Source: Zhengitettix transpicula
Taxonomy: Eukaryota; Arthropoda; Insecta; Orthoptera; Tetrigidae
Direction: 5' to 3'
NCBI GenBank assembly: GCA_037074705.1
Contig: CM073595.1
Coordinates: 69,116,139 to 69,180,138 of the forward strand
DNA: 64,000 nt
Shown: piece after piece, positions 1-11,571 of the stretch
Numbering within the stretch: position 1 is the stretch's first letter
How the letters are laid out: each line of letters opens with the position of its first letter
Program-made: the position numbers and the translations under genes
Notes under the pieces: model-generated
What the model was told of the DNA's origin: nothing
The model's database searches: none
The model's input: only the letters and a program-made list of their open reading frames with translations

Positions 1-685
1 GATTATAATTTAAACGGTACATCCGCATGTAACGATCATTAGCGCCAATAAATGAAAATGAGTTGTTGACAAAGATAATAAACATGTGCCTACGGGCTAT
101 ATTTCCAGGACCATTACATAGATCAAAATAAAACCCGGAACAGCAGTGGAATTAAACTGGGAAACTTCGTCATGAGGGGGACACAGAAAGCAGGGATATT
201 TCCCCTCCATTATGATTTAATTAAATCTAATATCACATGTCGCGCGATCTATATTTTAATTACTCCATTCGCCGTTAATGGTATATTCTGAATTATCATG
301 ACATATTTCACGTGACATGAAAGATTGTTCTAGAACGTATTGCCTTTAAGAAGACTATACTCCTATATTTTCTTGTTCTGGGAACTTAGTGTCAGTTTCG
401 TGACCCCGTCCAATGTTGATAAACGAGATGTCAAAGTGTTGCGTGAATGCGAGTCAAAACGTATGGAGATAAGTTTAAACGTACTTTAAATTATTAAACC
501 TGGAATAAAAAGTTACTAGTTCACCATTAATTATCTACCTTAGACTTACTTGGTCACTAAATTGTGTGCGTTCTGATCTTTACTCGTCGGATATAATCAG
601 AAGTACACTTAACACGAATTAACAACCACAAAAATATAATATGAATATTAATGTATATTAATATATAATATATTAATAAATAAAA
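1..685. other. AT-rich sequence, nothing recognised
   Basis: AT-rich DNA with short open frames only and no recognisable domain, splice architecture or repeat. A short AT palindromic stretch lies near 640-680 (ATTAATGTATATTAATATATAATATATTAAT type). Confidence 0.6.
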
Positions 686-687
686 AT

Positions 688-750
688 GTGTAGGTATGTG
701 CGTTCCGCATATAAATTTAAGCTCGTACAACAATTTTGTACAAATGTTAC
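688..750 (-). repeat. possible terminal fragment of dispersed repeat family R1
   Basis: The stretch reading GTATGTGCGTTCCGCATA and then AAATTTAAGCTC resembles the outer end of the R1 family seen at about 36740-36800 (GTATGTTTCGCATAAAAATC) and 4563-4640 (GTACGTTCCGCATACAAATC). Only some 60 bases are recognisable, so this is a low-confidence solo fragment. Confidence 0.3.
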
Positions 751-938
751 GAGGCATGCTCAGAAAGTAAGTGACCATAACGGGCTGTGATTTTTTTAGG
801 GTTGGCAATACTGAGTAGTTAAAAAACTATAAGAATTATAAATTCAGATGCAAAAATGAAAGACTGATTAATATATGTATGCATTTATAAAATATTTTTT
901 ATAATTTATAATTCTTATTTATAAATATATATATATAT

Positions 939-1270
939 AGCTGGGTGCCCGGCGTTGACCAGGTTGCCATAATTAAACTCAGTGACATCCATAACCCCGG
1001 ATTTGACTCCAATCTTGGTTGTTTTTGCTTTATTTTTGTGTAACGATCACCTAAGGGTGCTCCCCTGCAATACAGAAAGAGGTAGAAATTATGCATAAAC
1101 AACATCGGGAGAACCTCTGTCAATCTCATTGAAGCTTGAAAATTTTTATTCGACGCAAATATCTTAGCAGGTTTGAAAATTTCCACCCCCGCATTGTTTG
1201 TTTCTAAAGAACACGTGTACGAAATTTGGTCAAATATATGTAGATTTGTATGCAGAACATACACACAAAC
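939..1270 (+). repeat. dispersed repeat family R1, near full-length monomer
   Basis: The copy starts with GCTGGGTGCCCGGCGTTG at 940. It continues with a block around CATCCATAACCCCGGATTTG, the line TAAGGGTGCTCCCCTGCAA, GAAATTATGCATAAACAACA, and a TCGACGCAAATATC segment. It ends with sequence complementary to the outer end of the 36.7 kb copy, down to CAGAACATACACAC near 1265. The same blocks recur in the same order at 2811, 4563, 5500 and 36465, which defines a dispersed family of roughly 330 bp. I see no coding capacity, poly-A tail or tRNA-like head, so the class is unknown. It sits directly after an (AT)n run, a common insertion or microsatellite association. Confidence 0.8.
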
Positions 1271-1354
1271 GAAAGTCTATTTTATTTATTAGAAGATTAT
1301 ATTATTTATATTTATTTTATTTTTAAATATATATATATATATATAAATTAAATA

Positions 1355-1425
1355 TAGATGCCTCCTAATTAGTTAATGTCTGATGAGTAAGGACGAAACG
1401 TCGTATATTTCTAACAAATTTGTAT
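1355..1425 (+). ncRNA. hammerhead ribozyme-like motif, Penelope-type
   Basis: CTGATGA (1380-1386) is followed by a mini-hairpin GT-AAGG-AC (1387-1394), GAAA (1395-1398) and CGTC (1399-1402). This is the order of the hammerhead catalytic core: CUGANGA, stem II, GAAA, stem III, then NUH with cleavage after C1402. Stem III would be A-U and C-G with no loop, so a single copy could not close it. Penelope-like-element hammerheads are known for very short stem III and for working as dimers. Stem I can form on the flanks: GTAT (1403-1406) with ATGT, then TAAC with GTTA, then AATT with AATT, separated by a bulge and a mismatch. This is the best core in the window. Activity is inferred, not shown. Confidence 0.5.
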
Positions 1426-1429
1426 GAAG

Positions 1430-2800
1430 AATATGTAATTTGTCTATTAAATTTTTAATTCTGATTTATTTGGCCGTTAAAATTTATATTATAAATTAAA
1501 AACTTGCTTTTCTATTCCATAAAAATGATCGAGGAACAATTGGCAACGTGACTAAGTTTCTTCATGTAAAGTTGACAGACTGACGGCCATTAGTATTAAG
1601 TGATGTTTTATACACCCTGCAGAGACACTCGAATAATACATATTATACAAGTATAGTGTTTTTCACATTTATGTTGTGTGCTGAAATGTTCATTGAAGAA
1701 ATGTGTACAGTGATTGCCACTTATTATTATAAATCTTATTCATGGAACAGGAGAGGTTAAGTGAAAATTTAGTAATGTGAAAATAATCCTGCATCAACGT
1801 GGCGGAAAGTGGCAAATGCCAAGGGGCCGTTGTTTGAGAGGGAAACACGTGCCTTCCCTTCGTAGCAGTTCAAGCTGATGTGAAACAAGGAGATGACAGC
1901 TTTATAACATAACACTCACACCAAACACATTCAAAGTAAAACCTACCGACACGTGTTAAAACTTTCATCGGTCTTTGACTAAAGTTCTGTTTGTTTGTTT
2001 TTTAGAAAAAAAAAGAGGTAACTAACTCTATTGGTATGTAAATCCGAATTCGTTTCGTTAATTCTATTCGCAAACAAGTTTTCAATTTTATTAGTATGCA
2101 CTATAAAGTAGTTGTTTATTCGTGAATAACGGGTATCTGAAATGTTACCGAGTGTGTTGCAACATCGATTGCGAAATATCTTGTCAAGCAAGGAAGTAAG
2201 CTAGCTTTGGTATTTTTGCAACCTTTCTATGCAAGAGAGCTACTAAAAAATTGCATATAATATATATTATATACTCATATCGCAAAGAAAGTTAACATTT
2301 ATTATTCCTCAGAGCCGCCCACTATTTCTAAATAATACTCTGCAGTCTATACCTCTACTTCATCATTATTCACATAAATTCTATTATTTTCTTTGTGACA
2401 GATTATTGGATTTTCTTATTTATTTCTGCGATCTGTTATTCAAGAGAAGCTACTCTGGAAGTGCTCTTTAGTCGATTACAAAGTTTATATTATAACTATT
2501 TGTTCACTTCACGTCTGCTTCATATTAATAATATAAATTAAATAAATTAACGGCATCTTTTACAGGCATTTCAAATTATTTTTATTCAACACAACAACAT
2601 TTAACTACGTTTCTGTGATTTCATCATGTTGCTTGTTATTTTTCTACTGAATTATTTTTGTCAGCAACTTATGTAACATTTTTTCTTCTTATTCTTCCAT
2701 TTTAAAATGTAAAACAATATATTCAAATAATTTAGTATAAATTTTTAATTTTATTTTGAAAACTTTAGGTTCAAAAACACTTTAAGATTGGTAACATTTA
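1430..2800. other. intergenic or intronic AT-rich DNA, nothing recognised
   Basis: No exon, promoter or repeat that I can support. It holds only short chance open frames and small AT palindromes (around 2250-2280). Confidence 0.6.
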
Positions 2801-2810
2801 TTATTAAATT

Positions 2811-3330
2811 AGCTGGGTGCCCGGCGTTTCCCAGGCTGTCATAATTAAACCCAGCGACATCCATAACCCCGGATTTGACTCCAATCTCGGTTCATTTTGC
2901 GTTATTTTTAACTCTCATCCCTAAAGGTGCTCCACTCCCATGCTGAAAGTGGGGGGGGGGGGGGAAGAAATTATACACAAAAATGCTTGGAGAAACGCTA
3001 TCTGTTTAAATGACCCCGAACAATTTTCTTTGGACAATAATATCGGCCGTTTTAACATGTTTGAAAATTACCACCCCTGTCCATCTCCATCCCTGGGGGT
3101 TAAAAGGCAATTTGAATGTCATAATTGAACTCAGGGACATCCATTAACTCGAATTCGACTGGAATCTTGGTTATTTTATCTTTGTTTAATGCCCCTCCAC
3201 ACCCACCCCTAAGGGTGCTTTCCTCGCGTACAGAAAGGGATAGAAATTATTCACAAACAAAATAAGTATCCGACGCAAATATCGGACATTTAAGCATCTT
3301 TCGAAATTTCCATGTTGGTCGCCAAAATTG
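2811..3330 (+). repeat. R1 repeat, head-to-tail double copy
   Basis: The first unit starts with AGCTGGGTGCCCGGCG at 2811. It repeats the 'CATCCATAACCCCGG', 'GGTGCTCC' and 'GAAATTATACACAAA' blocks and reaches the segment ACATGTTTGAAAATTACCA near 3055. A second, more diverged unit restarts at about 3095: it has 'GACATCCATTAACTC', 'CACCCCTAAGGGTGC', 'GAAATTATTCACAAACAAA' and then the CGACGCAAATATCGG segment at 3275-3290. The two units run in the same direction, like the dimer at 36.5-37.1 kb, so tandem copies may be a normal state of this family. Confidence 0.75.
2951..2964 (+). repeat. G14 homopolymer inside R1
   Basis: Fourteen consecutive G, at a position where other R1 copies have only a short G-rich run between the GAAAG and GAAATTAT blocks. 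It is likely slippage expansion, and it is a place where assembly length may be unreliable. Confidence 0.9.
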
Positions 3331-3334
3331 TAAC

Positions 3335-4535
3335 GTTATATTAATCCAAATATCACTACATCTCTTTCTTACAAACACTTTTAATTTAACATAAACAAGT
3401 GTTTTTGCACATTTACAAATTATCAACGCTTCTCTGTAAAGAAAACAAAATTTAAACACGTTGTATGACGTCACTCCTCTCACGTTAATTATAATTCACT
3501 TGCGTTCAACCGTTGGAAAGGTATCCAAACATAGCACAAGTTAACAAATACCGTTTATATACCGATCGCAATTAAAATTAGGTTTTACATTCAGAATTAT
3601 TTCTCGCACGCCAAATCGGAGACATTATTTTCAGCGATAATTCGACTGCCAAAAAAACTTTATCGTATGTCCTAAATTCAATAAATACTTTACTTACAGA
3701 ATATTACGTAATTTTCACTGGTCTAAAATATGGTACAGTTCTCATTCGTATGCACTTTTTCTATTTTTCTCAGGGATGTACATTTGTACATGTGTGTATA
3801 ATAGATGGTACTTTATTATCTGTATTTGTAGAGGTACTTCGATTGGTCATTTTCCTTAGCAGAAGACTAATGGAACCACTAAATATAAATCTACCAAATT
3901 GTCACGTCAAGGTGGGTAACATTATCAATTTTCGAAGAGCGTCCATCGCATTGGCACAATGTTTTGAAAGATTAATATATTATTTTCCGGGTATCTATGA
4001 TTCATATCCATAAAATAAGAATGAGAATGGCAAATGAATATTCGAATTGGGGAACTGTGCGGAAGATGCATTACTCGTGAGACACCTTGTAATGGGAGGA
4101 GCTATTTTCTTTCATAATCAATAATTGTTGAGTATTATCTCAGTGGCAAATGGGTAATGCTTGTTGCATTCAGAGAGGGGAGCTCAATTTTTCTGACGGG
4201 TAGTGCGTGTAAATATTAGTAAAGTAGAATCTCAATAAGAATATCAGAAAAATTGTTTTAGGTATGCGGACTCAATACAATGTCAAAACAGTTGTCCGTG
4301 AGGTCTGCTAGAGAAATTTGTGGGCCACTGAAGCATAAAATTAGTGCAGTTCTGAAAGTATTTGAAGTAATAAATTTGAATTATCCTATTCATATTTTGA
4401 ATTCTCTTATTTTATTAATATTTTTTATTGATATATTTGTATTTGCATCCTTATAGTATATTGTAATATTACTGTATTCAGTTGTCCTGCACAAATCTTC
4501 TTCTTCTAATCTTTTAATAAATACAATAGAGTGTT
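3335..4535. other. AT-rich DNA, nothing recognised
   Basis: The short open frames (for example 3750-4013 +) show no recognisable domain, no neighbouring splice signals and no codon bias. I see no gene or repeat here. Confidence 0.55.
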
Positions 4536-4540
4536 TGTTT

Positions 4541-4560
4541 GTGTGTGTGTGTGTGTGTGT
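4541..4560 (+). repeat. (GT)10 microsatellite
   Basis: Twenty bases of perfect GT, preceded by the imperfect GTGTTTGTTT. It directly abuts the outer end of the R1 copy that follows. Confidence 0.95.
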
Positions 4561-4562
4561 GA

Positions 4563-4870
4563 GTACGTTCCGCATACAAATCTGCACCCGTGGAGTAAAT
4601 TTGACCAAATTTCGAACACATGTTCCTTTCGAACCAGAAACAAACACTGTGGAGGTAGGACACGTCTATCACCGTGGACGGGGATGAAAAAGTTTTAAAC
4701 GTGCTCAAACAGCCAATATTTGAATAAATATTTTATGGGATAAATAAGATTGATAGTATTTCTCCCGATGTTGTTTGTGTATAATTTCAACCCCTTTCGG
4801 CATGGGAAAGGAGCACCTTTGAAAATGACAAGGAAAAAGTCTCTTTGATGAGGAAATATTCCTTTGTTGT
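4563..4870 (-). repeat. R1 repeat, reverse orientation
   Basis: Read on the minus strand this follows R1 order. On the plus strand one sees the outer end GTACGTTCCGCATACAAATC, the AAATTTGACCAAATTTCG block, 'GAACCAGAAACAAACAC', 'CCCGATGTTGTTTGTGTATA' and 'CCTTTCGGCATGGGAAAGG' up to the GGAGCACC line. The GCTGGGTGCCCGG end is missing, so this copy is truncated on that side. Confidence 0.7.
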
Positions 4871-4899
4871 CTCGTTACCATTCCACTAAGGCCCGACAA

Positions 4900-5490
4900 A
4901 GTGAATTAATGGTCACCATTTTGTACTACACTTCACTACGAAGGAGTTTCTAACGTTATCGTGTAGTCTGTTCCAACCAAACATTGCAAAAGTGTAAGTT
5001 GTCCATTGTTGTAACGTATTAATCATATACAACAGTAACGCACTAGTAGTTAAGATACTTTGTTTCCAGAGCACGCCCAGGGCTGTAGCATAGTAACTTT
5101 GCAAAGTTTCCCCGGGACATGTGAGAAGAATATTGTGGTGGTTCTGTAAATAGCAAGACAGCTCAAATGCGACAGCGTTCACATGGTCTGCGAAAATTTA
5201 GATCCTATCGGACGTCTTCGATGTGTCAAAGTGATTCTACTTGCCAAGCGTCTGGACAATAGTTAAAGAAACGTGTTGTTACAATATCCTAGGCGGAACG
5301 GCGATGAAATGCGAGAAAAAATTCGCAAAAGAAGAAAATATTTCTGTTGCAGCATCTGGGATGTAATAAAAAAGGATGATTGCTTGTTTGAATATTCTAT
5401 AAAAAATTAAAACTCGCCGACAAATTGCAACAAAACGTATTCCTAAAAATCCTGAGAAAAACTCTGAGCGGGTAAGACACGATTCCCACT
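4900..5490. other. spacer between two R1 copies, nothing recognised
   Basis: I see no coding or RNA feature in this spacer between the R1 copies on either side. Confidence 0.5.
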
Positions 5491-5499
5491 TCTACGAAG

Positions 5500-5745
5500 G
5501 TGCAGACGGGAATAGAAATTTTAAACATGCCAATACGGCTGATATTTGCGTCGAATAAATTTTTTTGAGTGTGTCAACAAGATTGATAGTGTTTCTCCCG
5601 ATGTTGTTTGTGTATAATTTCAACTCCTTTCTGCATAGGAGGAAAGCACACTTAGACGGGTGGATGGTGGGACGTTACATGAAAATAACGCGAAAACAAT
5701 CGAATCCGGGACTGTGGAAGTCGCTGAGGTTCATTCGGACATTAA
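5500..5745 (-). repeat. R1 repeat, reverse orientation, truncated
   Basis: It contains 'ACATGCCAATACGGCTGATA', 'TGCGTCGAATAAATTTTTTT', 'CCCGATGTTGTTTGTGTATA', and the line ATGAAAATAACGCGAAAACA, matching the minus-strand order of the 36.5-37.1 kb copies. Both outer ends are missing. Confidence 0.65.
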
Positions 5746-5749
5746 AAAT

Positions 5750-6630
5750 GCAGTTCAGACTAGGGGGTGAAAGAATGTGAAACAAAGTTCCACGGACATA
5801 CTTAAACGCGTGAAATAATTTCTAGCTAAGTTTGTATACGGGGGATAATATTTACTTTCTCATTCATAAATTGAGACAGCCAGCCACTGAATCATCTTTA
5901 AAAATTAGATCAAAAGAATTTGGCGATGAAGGATGTAAAATACGTAAAAAATACATCAAAGCTGATAGAAGAATCAATTATATACTACACGACTTTGAAA
6001 TAACGAATGACTTAAAAACATTACTTAAATGCATTAGGTTTTGTAAATAAACTGGACTACAATTAAATATAATAATAATAATTGTAACATTTATAAAGTA
6101 CCAATACAGTGGTTAGGATCATAATTTAATTATAATAAAACAGTAATAATAATATTAATATTTAAATAAAACAGGATAATATTATATTTCATACATAACT
6201 TAGGAACATGGTTACTTTACATAGCTCAATTTCGATTAACATTATATAAGACTTGTCGACGAAGAATGATTGAGTACAAAATGTTGCATATTGGTCCAAT
6301 GATTCGGCCATTAATGTAAAAAAAATGATACTAATAATTTAAATAGAATTTATGATTACCTGTTATTGTAATCCATTTAATGTATTTTAATTTTTTTATT
6401 TCCATTGTTATTTTAAACTTAACAATACTTTCAACAGCTGGAGAGACAACAGAATTTTAGCCTGAAATCGTCGTGTTGACAAATCGCATCTAAGAAATTT
6501 ATGTCCACTACATTTCATATAATTAATTGTAAGTAATGTTCTACAAATTTTTAATTAATTGTATTATAAATTATCATGTTTGTAAAATCTGGCTGTGTAT
6601 GAATTTTTAGAAACACTGATTTTGAAATTA
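5750..6630. other. AT-rich DNA, nothing recognised
   Basis: Short AT-rich repeats (AATAATAATA type at 6068-6080 and 6145-6160) and no supportable gene. The 72-codon open frame at 5832 has no recognisable domain. Confidence 0.5.
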
Positions 6631-6649
6631 TATCATTTAATTGACTTTA

Positions 6650-6695
6650 CAACACCTGAAGAGGTTCTAATAAATTAGGGATGAAACTTTGAGAA
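6650..6695 (+). repeat. degenerate hammerhead-like motif
   Basis: ACACCTGAAGA ends at 6662, so CTGAAGA (6656-6662) fits the CUGANGA core. A hairpin TTCTAAT / ATTAGGGA with a small loop follows (6665-6681), then GAAAC (6683-6687). Stem III and the cleavage triplet are lost (CTTTG instead of CGTC). The layout matches the other copies in this window and suggests remains of a Penelope-like terminal repeat. Confidence 0.4.
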
Positions 6696-6699
6696 TGTT

Positions 6700-9600
6700 T
6701 TAATGTTTTTTTATTATAACGTTTAAATTTTTAATTAATAATAAATCTATAACCAAATAGGTTGATGTTTTCATTTATTTAAGGACATCAGATAAATATA
6801 ACTGTTAAAAGATTTATATCTTAATTGATCATTTCTAAACAATCATTAAGCCAATCAGTACTAATTGGAGTAGTTTCCATATTATAGATATAGATAGAAA
6901 TTATAAGGCCAGATAAGTTTCAAAAATGTTATACATTAAGCTTGTAATAATTCGCTTAATCTTAAAACCAAGACTGAATGTTTAAGCAATGAAGTTGCAC
7001 ATTTATACCTGCCCGCTCAGCGGTAGGATTGGGGAAGGGGCCGGGGGGGCCAGGGTCTGTCCGCTCATGCAACGGCCACACACAGCACGACACCTTTCGT
7101 ACAAATCAATTGTAGCCCTATGCATAGGAAATGTAGTGAAAGAATTAACCGCGGGATTTGTTTACATAATCTTGGCAACATTGGGAAATTCTTTCGGGTT
7201 CTTTCAGGAAGTTAGCAATTCTTCTATGGTCTTTGTGTCCCGAAGTCAGTTTTTCCTTCTTGCTGCCACTGTTTCCTGGGAAGAGCTAGAGACAAGCTTT
7301 TGCGCCAGTTTCTCTTGATTTTACTATGAGTTACCATACATGCAAACACTAAGATCTCAGATGAAGAAAAATCTTCACGAATCTCTGGCTTCTTATACTT
7401 CGTCCTCCACCTTGAAAATGTCCATCTCCTTTACCCCACGTGTTTCAGACAATTAAGTTTTTCCGGCGTCGGCACGACTTTGGTTACTAAAGCAAACTAT
7501 TCTTTTGAAATTTCTTGAGGATTTACGATGGTGGACACTTTATATCTGCTTTTAATGCCAATTTGTAAGATTTTGTCGGCAGAATTACAAAGAATATACT
7601 GGGGACGCCAATTTTCTTGCTATACATTGGCCAAATTTAGATATCAAAAGTCAAAAAGTTCTTGATCATCACAGGACTTTCACCTAGCTTGAAACAATCC
7701 GATTATTTATTACTTACTTTAGCCCTAAGTACTGTATAATGTAATACAGATATTTTAAAATATCATCCCACGATTTGATGCGCAGATCCAAGATAATATC
7801 GTCATTTCATTTAAATCGTGATACCGATTTGACTATGAAGACGTAGTAATCGTCGACGTTAGTTACGAGAATACAAAAATTAGGATTTCATAATAAAACG
7901 CACGATTGTTTGTAATTCTGTATCTTACCTGGTACACTGAGTTATGTAAAATAACTATTATTATTTTACTTTTAATTTAGAACCTGTAATTAACATTAAA
8001 CTTAATGTTTTTAAGTTGTCGGAGGAAGGTGTAACCGTTCTAGCCAAAGGATGGGGGAATCAAAACTACTCTTTCATAGTTTACACAAAAGCCCTCATCA
8101 GCTGAAGAGCGTGGTAACGAGCCGGTAACAACCTATTTAATGAACCCTTCAGTTACTGTTCATTTCACCTGAAATGGCTGTCAAGACGAACGTCATCACC
8201 ACTTTGCAAGGTTAAGATAACTGTCAGAATACACGTGTAAGAACGATGTGAACTTTGGTATTAACTCTAATGTTGATTCACAAGCAACGACATTTCATGA
8301 ATGTTGCAACGTGAGTTTCGTAAATTCAAAGACTTTCCTTGACTTCATTTAAAAATTTGTTTGCATTAAAAATTGTTGCTTTCCATTTCTCTATAAACTT
8401 TATATAATATATTATAATAAAATATTTAGCAGCCAGAAAAGAAACAAAATTATTATTAATGAATAAAATAGACAAATTTGTTAGTAAAATAAAATTCGTA
8501 TGATGCTCCTTAATAATCCGGATCTATTTTGCCAGTAAGAACTCATTCTGGTTTTCCGAATAACTTTCAGGGCTATCGAAAGATTAATTAGGTCTACATT
8601 ATCCTGAAAGAAAATATCAAAATACGAAGGTTTCAACTTTATATATATTTTGACTCATGAACACGTTTCGTGCACAAAATTAAATAAATGTTTTGTAGGA
8701 ATTAAAAGTGTTAACTGATTCGCTAGTGAGTCTAAATTAATTTTAATCAGTCTTAATAAAATTAAACTATTCGAATATTAAAAGAATAAAAAATACCTGG
8801 TTTCAATTTTGTTCATGTATCTTCTAGCAACACGATTACTGAGCATAAAAACATTCTTTGAACAAAGTAGAGGGAACGTCAAACTCTTTTTCTCTTCACT
8901 GCCTTAAGCTTTTTCAGTGTCCAATAACTGAAAAATTATAATATATCATTTAAGATTTCCTCCAAGTTTTCCGGGTATTTCTAAATTGAACGAGGACGCC
9001 TGATTTGACAAGTTTTACCAGCTTACTTATCAAAAGGCAACAATGCTTCTAAAATTCTGTCCGCGAAAATGGCGGACCTACATACGTGGATTTTTAATTT
9101 TCAGGCTGAACGATTACCTACAAAAGTTATTATTATTTTACGGATTTGTGGCACAAATTGTACATCGGTTGATTGAAACCGATAATTCGAATAAATGAAG
9201 TACACTTTAGTGAGACAATATTCGGATTTATAAAATATTAGTCAAGCTGGATTCGGAATAGATGTGGGAAAAATATTTTTAATTATTTCAATTGTTATAT
9301 TAAACTTATGCTGATAATTTTAGTGTACGTTTCTATGTCAGTGCAATTTAATAAATCCATCTTTTTGCCGTATTTTATATATTATGTATTAATTTGAGCC
9401 TTTGTGTTGATAATATTAACCATAAACAAAATCTTTTATTTTCAGGACGAAATGATATTTACACAGTAGAATAAATGACGTAATTACCAAAATAATTTAG
9501 GGCAAACAATAATTTTTAAAATATGTACAGCACATATTTTTTATATATATTTAATATTAATAGCAAAGCATTCTAAAATTGTTTCGTCGAGGGTATCTGC

Positions 9601-10980
9601 GGTTTTTGAAACACTCCTATCTAATCGGATAGTCTTGGACTTCTTACATCAATACTTCTACATATAAAATACAGGTTAGTGCAGATGTTTTCGAAACAGC
9701 CTGTACAGCGGGAAGAGCGACACGTGCGCCGCACGTGACTTAACATGATCACTTCATTAGTTCTTAGCTTGTACTCCTCCTCAGATAATTATCGCAATTA
9801 GCCCTCTAAGTTGTACAACAGAGACTAATGCCGTAATTTTCTCTTCCCACAGCCATTTGGTATGTGCAAAACGGTTGGGGATTTTTTCCCGAGGAAACAA
9901 ACAATCCGGTTTTTACAAATAATGTAATGGCGTGATCGATAAATCATCAATTCCCACACATTTTCTTCTTCTACGACTGACAAACGAATGCTCGTTTCAA
10001 ACGTAACATTTATTTCAAAAATAACATTTAAAGTGATTTATATTTAGTACTGTCACTCTCTATACATTGAATTATGGGTATTCATGGAAATATTATTTGG
10101 CTATATAAACTTTCAGATCTTAATCAAGTTTTGGAATTACACGTACATAGTAAAGTAACAATTTTAAAATGTGACAAATATACTGACAACTGTATTGACA
10201 TTGAAATCAAATCAGGAAGGCAAAAGTTCGCTGCATTACAAAACCTTATCATTTTGATCAACCAGTACGCAAAAAACACAATGATCCCAAATTTTTATGT
10301 ATGCATTAGGTTTTTTCTTACAACTGATACAATATATTACTGAAACAACCTCGAAAAGAAAATGTGTTCAAAGTATGAAGTGAACGTAATAGAAGGTATA
10401 TTCCTATTTTAATTCACTTTATATAATTTCACAAATTTATTGTTAAACATACTCTCAGTTTCAGCGTATCGCTGAGCATGTCTTTGGATGAAGAAATATA
10501 GTCTCATAGAAGTCCATAAGGAAATCATTCCAAGCCTCGCTGTCTTTCTTCAATGGAAAAGTCATTTGGAGCATCTAATCACGTTTTCACCTTCCTCCAA
10601 GTCGATTAATTTATGTAAGTTTCAAATATAGGTGATTAACTTTTAGTTTCTCTAGATCAGTTAACACCTCCTAAAACTATACAGATCTGAAGTTAGAGAA
10701 AGTACGACTTTTTTATATGTATATATAGATATAAACATATTTCAGAAACGACAAACTTTTCACTAATCTTACGAATAGTATTTGTGCTGTTCAATAATAT
10801 CGTGGACTAGACTGTTTCGCTAATTAAAAATCACGATTAGATTTGATTTTCTGGAATTGCACATCTTTAAGAAAAGTGTGAATGAAACAATGTTGAAATG
10901 AATATTAAAATATTTGATAATTGTAAGCTTAAAAGTGTATACGCGTCGGCTGTTAATAAGCATTACGCTTTACACCTGTT
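6700..10980. other. long AT-rich stretch, no gene recognised
   Basis: Some 4.3 kb without a supportable feature. A short GC-richer spot lies at 7010-7090 (a G-run GGGGAAGGGGCCGGGGGGGC) with a 109-codon open frame on + (6989-7318) that has no recognisable motif. A fair donor-like CCAG|GTAAGATA on the minus strand near 7928 has no acceptor or coding frame to pair with. Confidence 0.5.
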
Positions 10981-10989
10981 AAATGATTT

Positions 10990-11389
10990 CATTCCCGCTT
11001 TTTTTTCGCATGTAGGAGGAGTATCGTACTATGCCCCGCCTATGATATCACCTACCTTTCCTAATATGGAGGACCACGACGTGTTTTGTAGCATGGGATT
11101 GGTCCGCTGCTAGCTTGATTGATGGTATCGTAAATACACTACTGGTTGGGAAGGGCTACCAAAAGGGAGACAAGTCGTCCCTCGAATACAATTGCGAATC
11201 ACGATGACGACTTTGCACTAAAATTTGAGTCCTTTCAAAAGTTAGTTATTATTTGGTTGGACGGCGCTTTCTCGAAGCGATCGTAGCGCGACGGCGGCAG
11301 AAACAAGTTGCTGATTTGACTACGTAGTCCGCGGTCCGCTCCACAACAAACATTGCAACAGCGACCAGACTACTGCGCCACACTACAGT
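10990..11389 (+). promoter_or_regulatory. candidate promoter region of a host gene
   Basis: Base composition shifts from AT-rich to GC-richer, CpG-containing DNA here. There are CG-dense stretches at 11262-11340 (GGACGGCGCTTTCTCG, then GCGCGACGGCGGCAG and TCCGCGGTCCGCTCC) and an inverted CCAAT-like ATTGG at 11099. The block leads directly into the candidate first exon with its consensus donor. No TATA box is placed convincingly, and an initiator-like TCAG near 11389 is weak. The assignment is inference from composition and position. Confidence 0.35.
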
Positions 11390-11565
11390 CAGCGAGAATT
11401 TTTAGAAGAATTCTGCTCGTAGTGAAAGACGAAGGACGTTCGTGACGGGACTAGGGGAGTGGGGAACACATTTTTTGAGGAGAGTGAGGCGTGCTTGTGA
11501 AGGTGGCTGACTCCGGCGATGATGTGGTGGAAGTAGTCGGTAGATTATGGCCTAAAATGACCATG
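11390..11565 (+). CDS. candidate first exon: 5' UTR plus start codon, ending at a consensus splice donor
   Basis: The 3' boundary is ATG|GTAAGT, with GT at 11566-11567, a strong donor. The ATG at 11557 sits in AAAATGACC, a good insect start context, and would encode only Met-Thr-Met before splicing in phase 0. Two tiny upstream frames precede it (ATG at 11519 ending at TAG 11534, and ATG at 11547 ending at TAA 11553), typical of a 5' UTR. The transcription start is unknown; 11390 is a guess from an initiator-like CAGTCAG. Neighbours: nothing coding follows for tens of kb, and the next credible splice sites on + are the fused acceptor/donor sites at 30893 and 56158. It could also be a non-coding first exon or chance. 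No protein family can be named from three codons. Confidence 0.35.
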
Positions 11566-11571
11566 GTAAGT

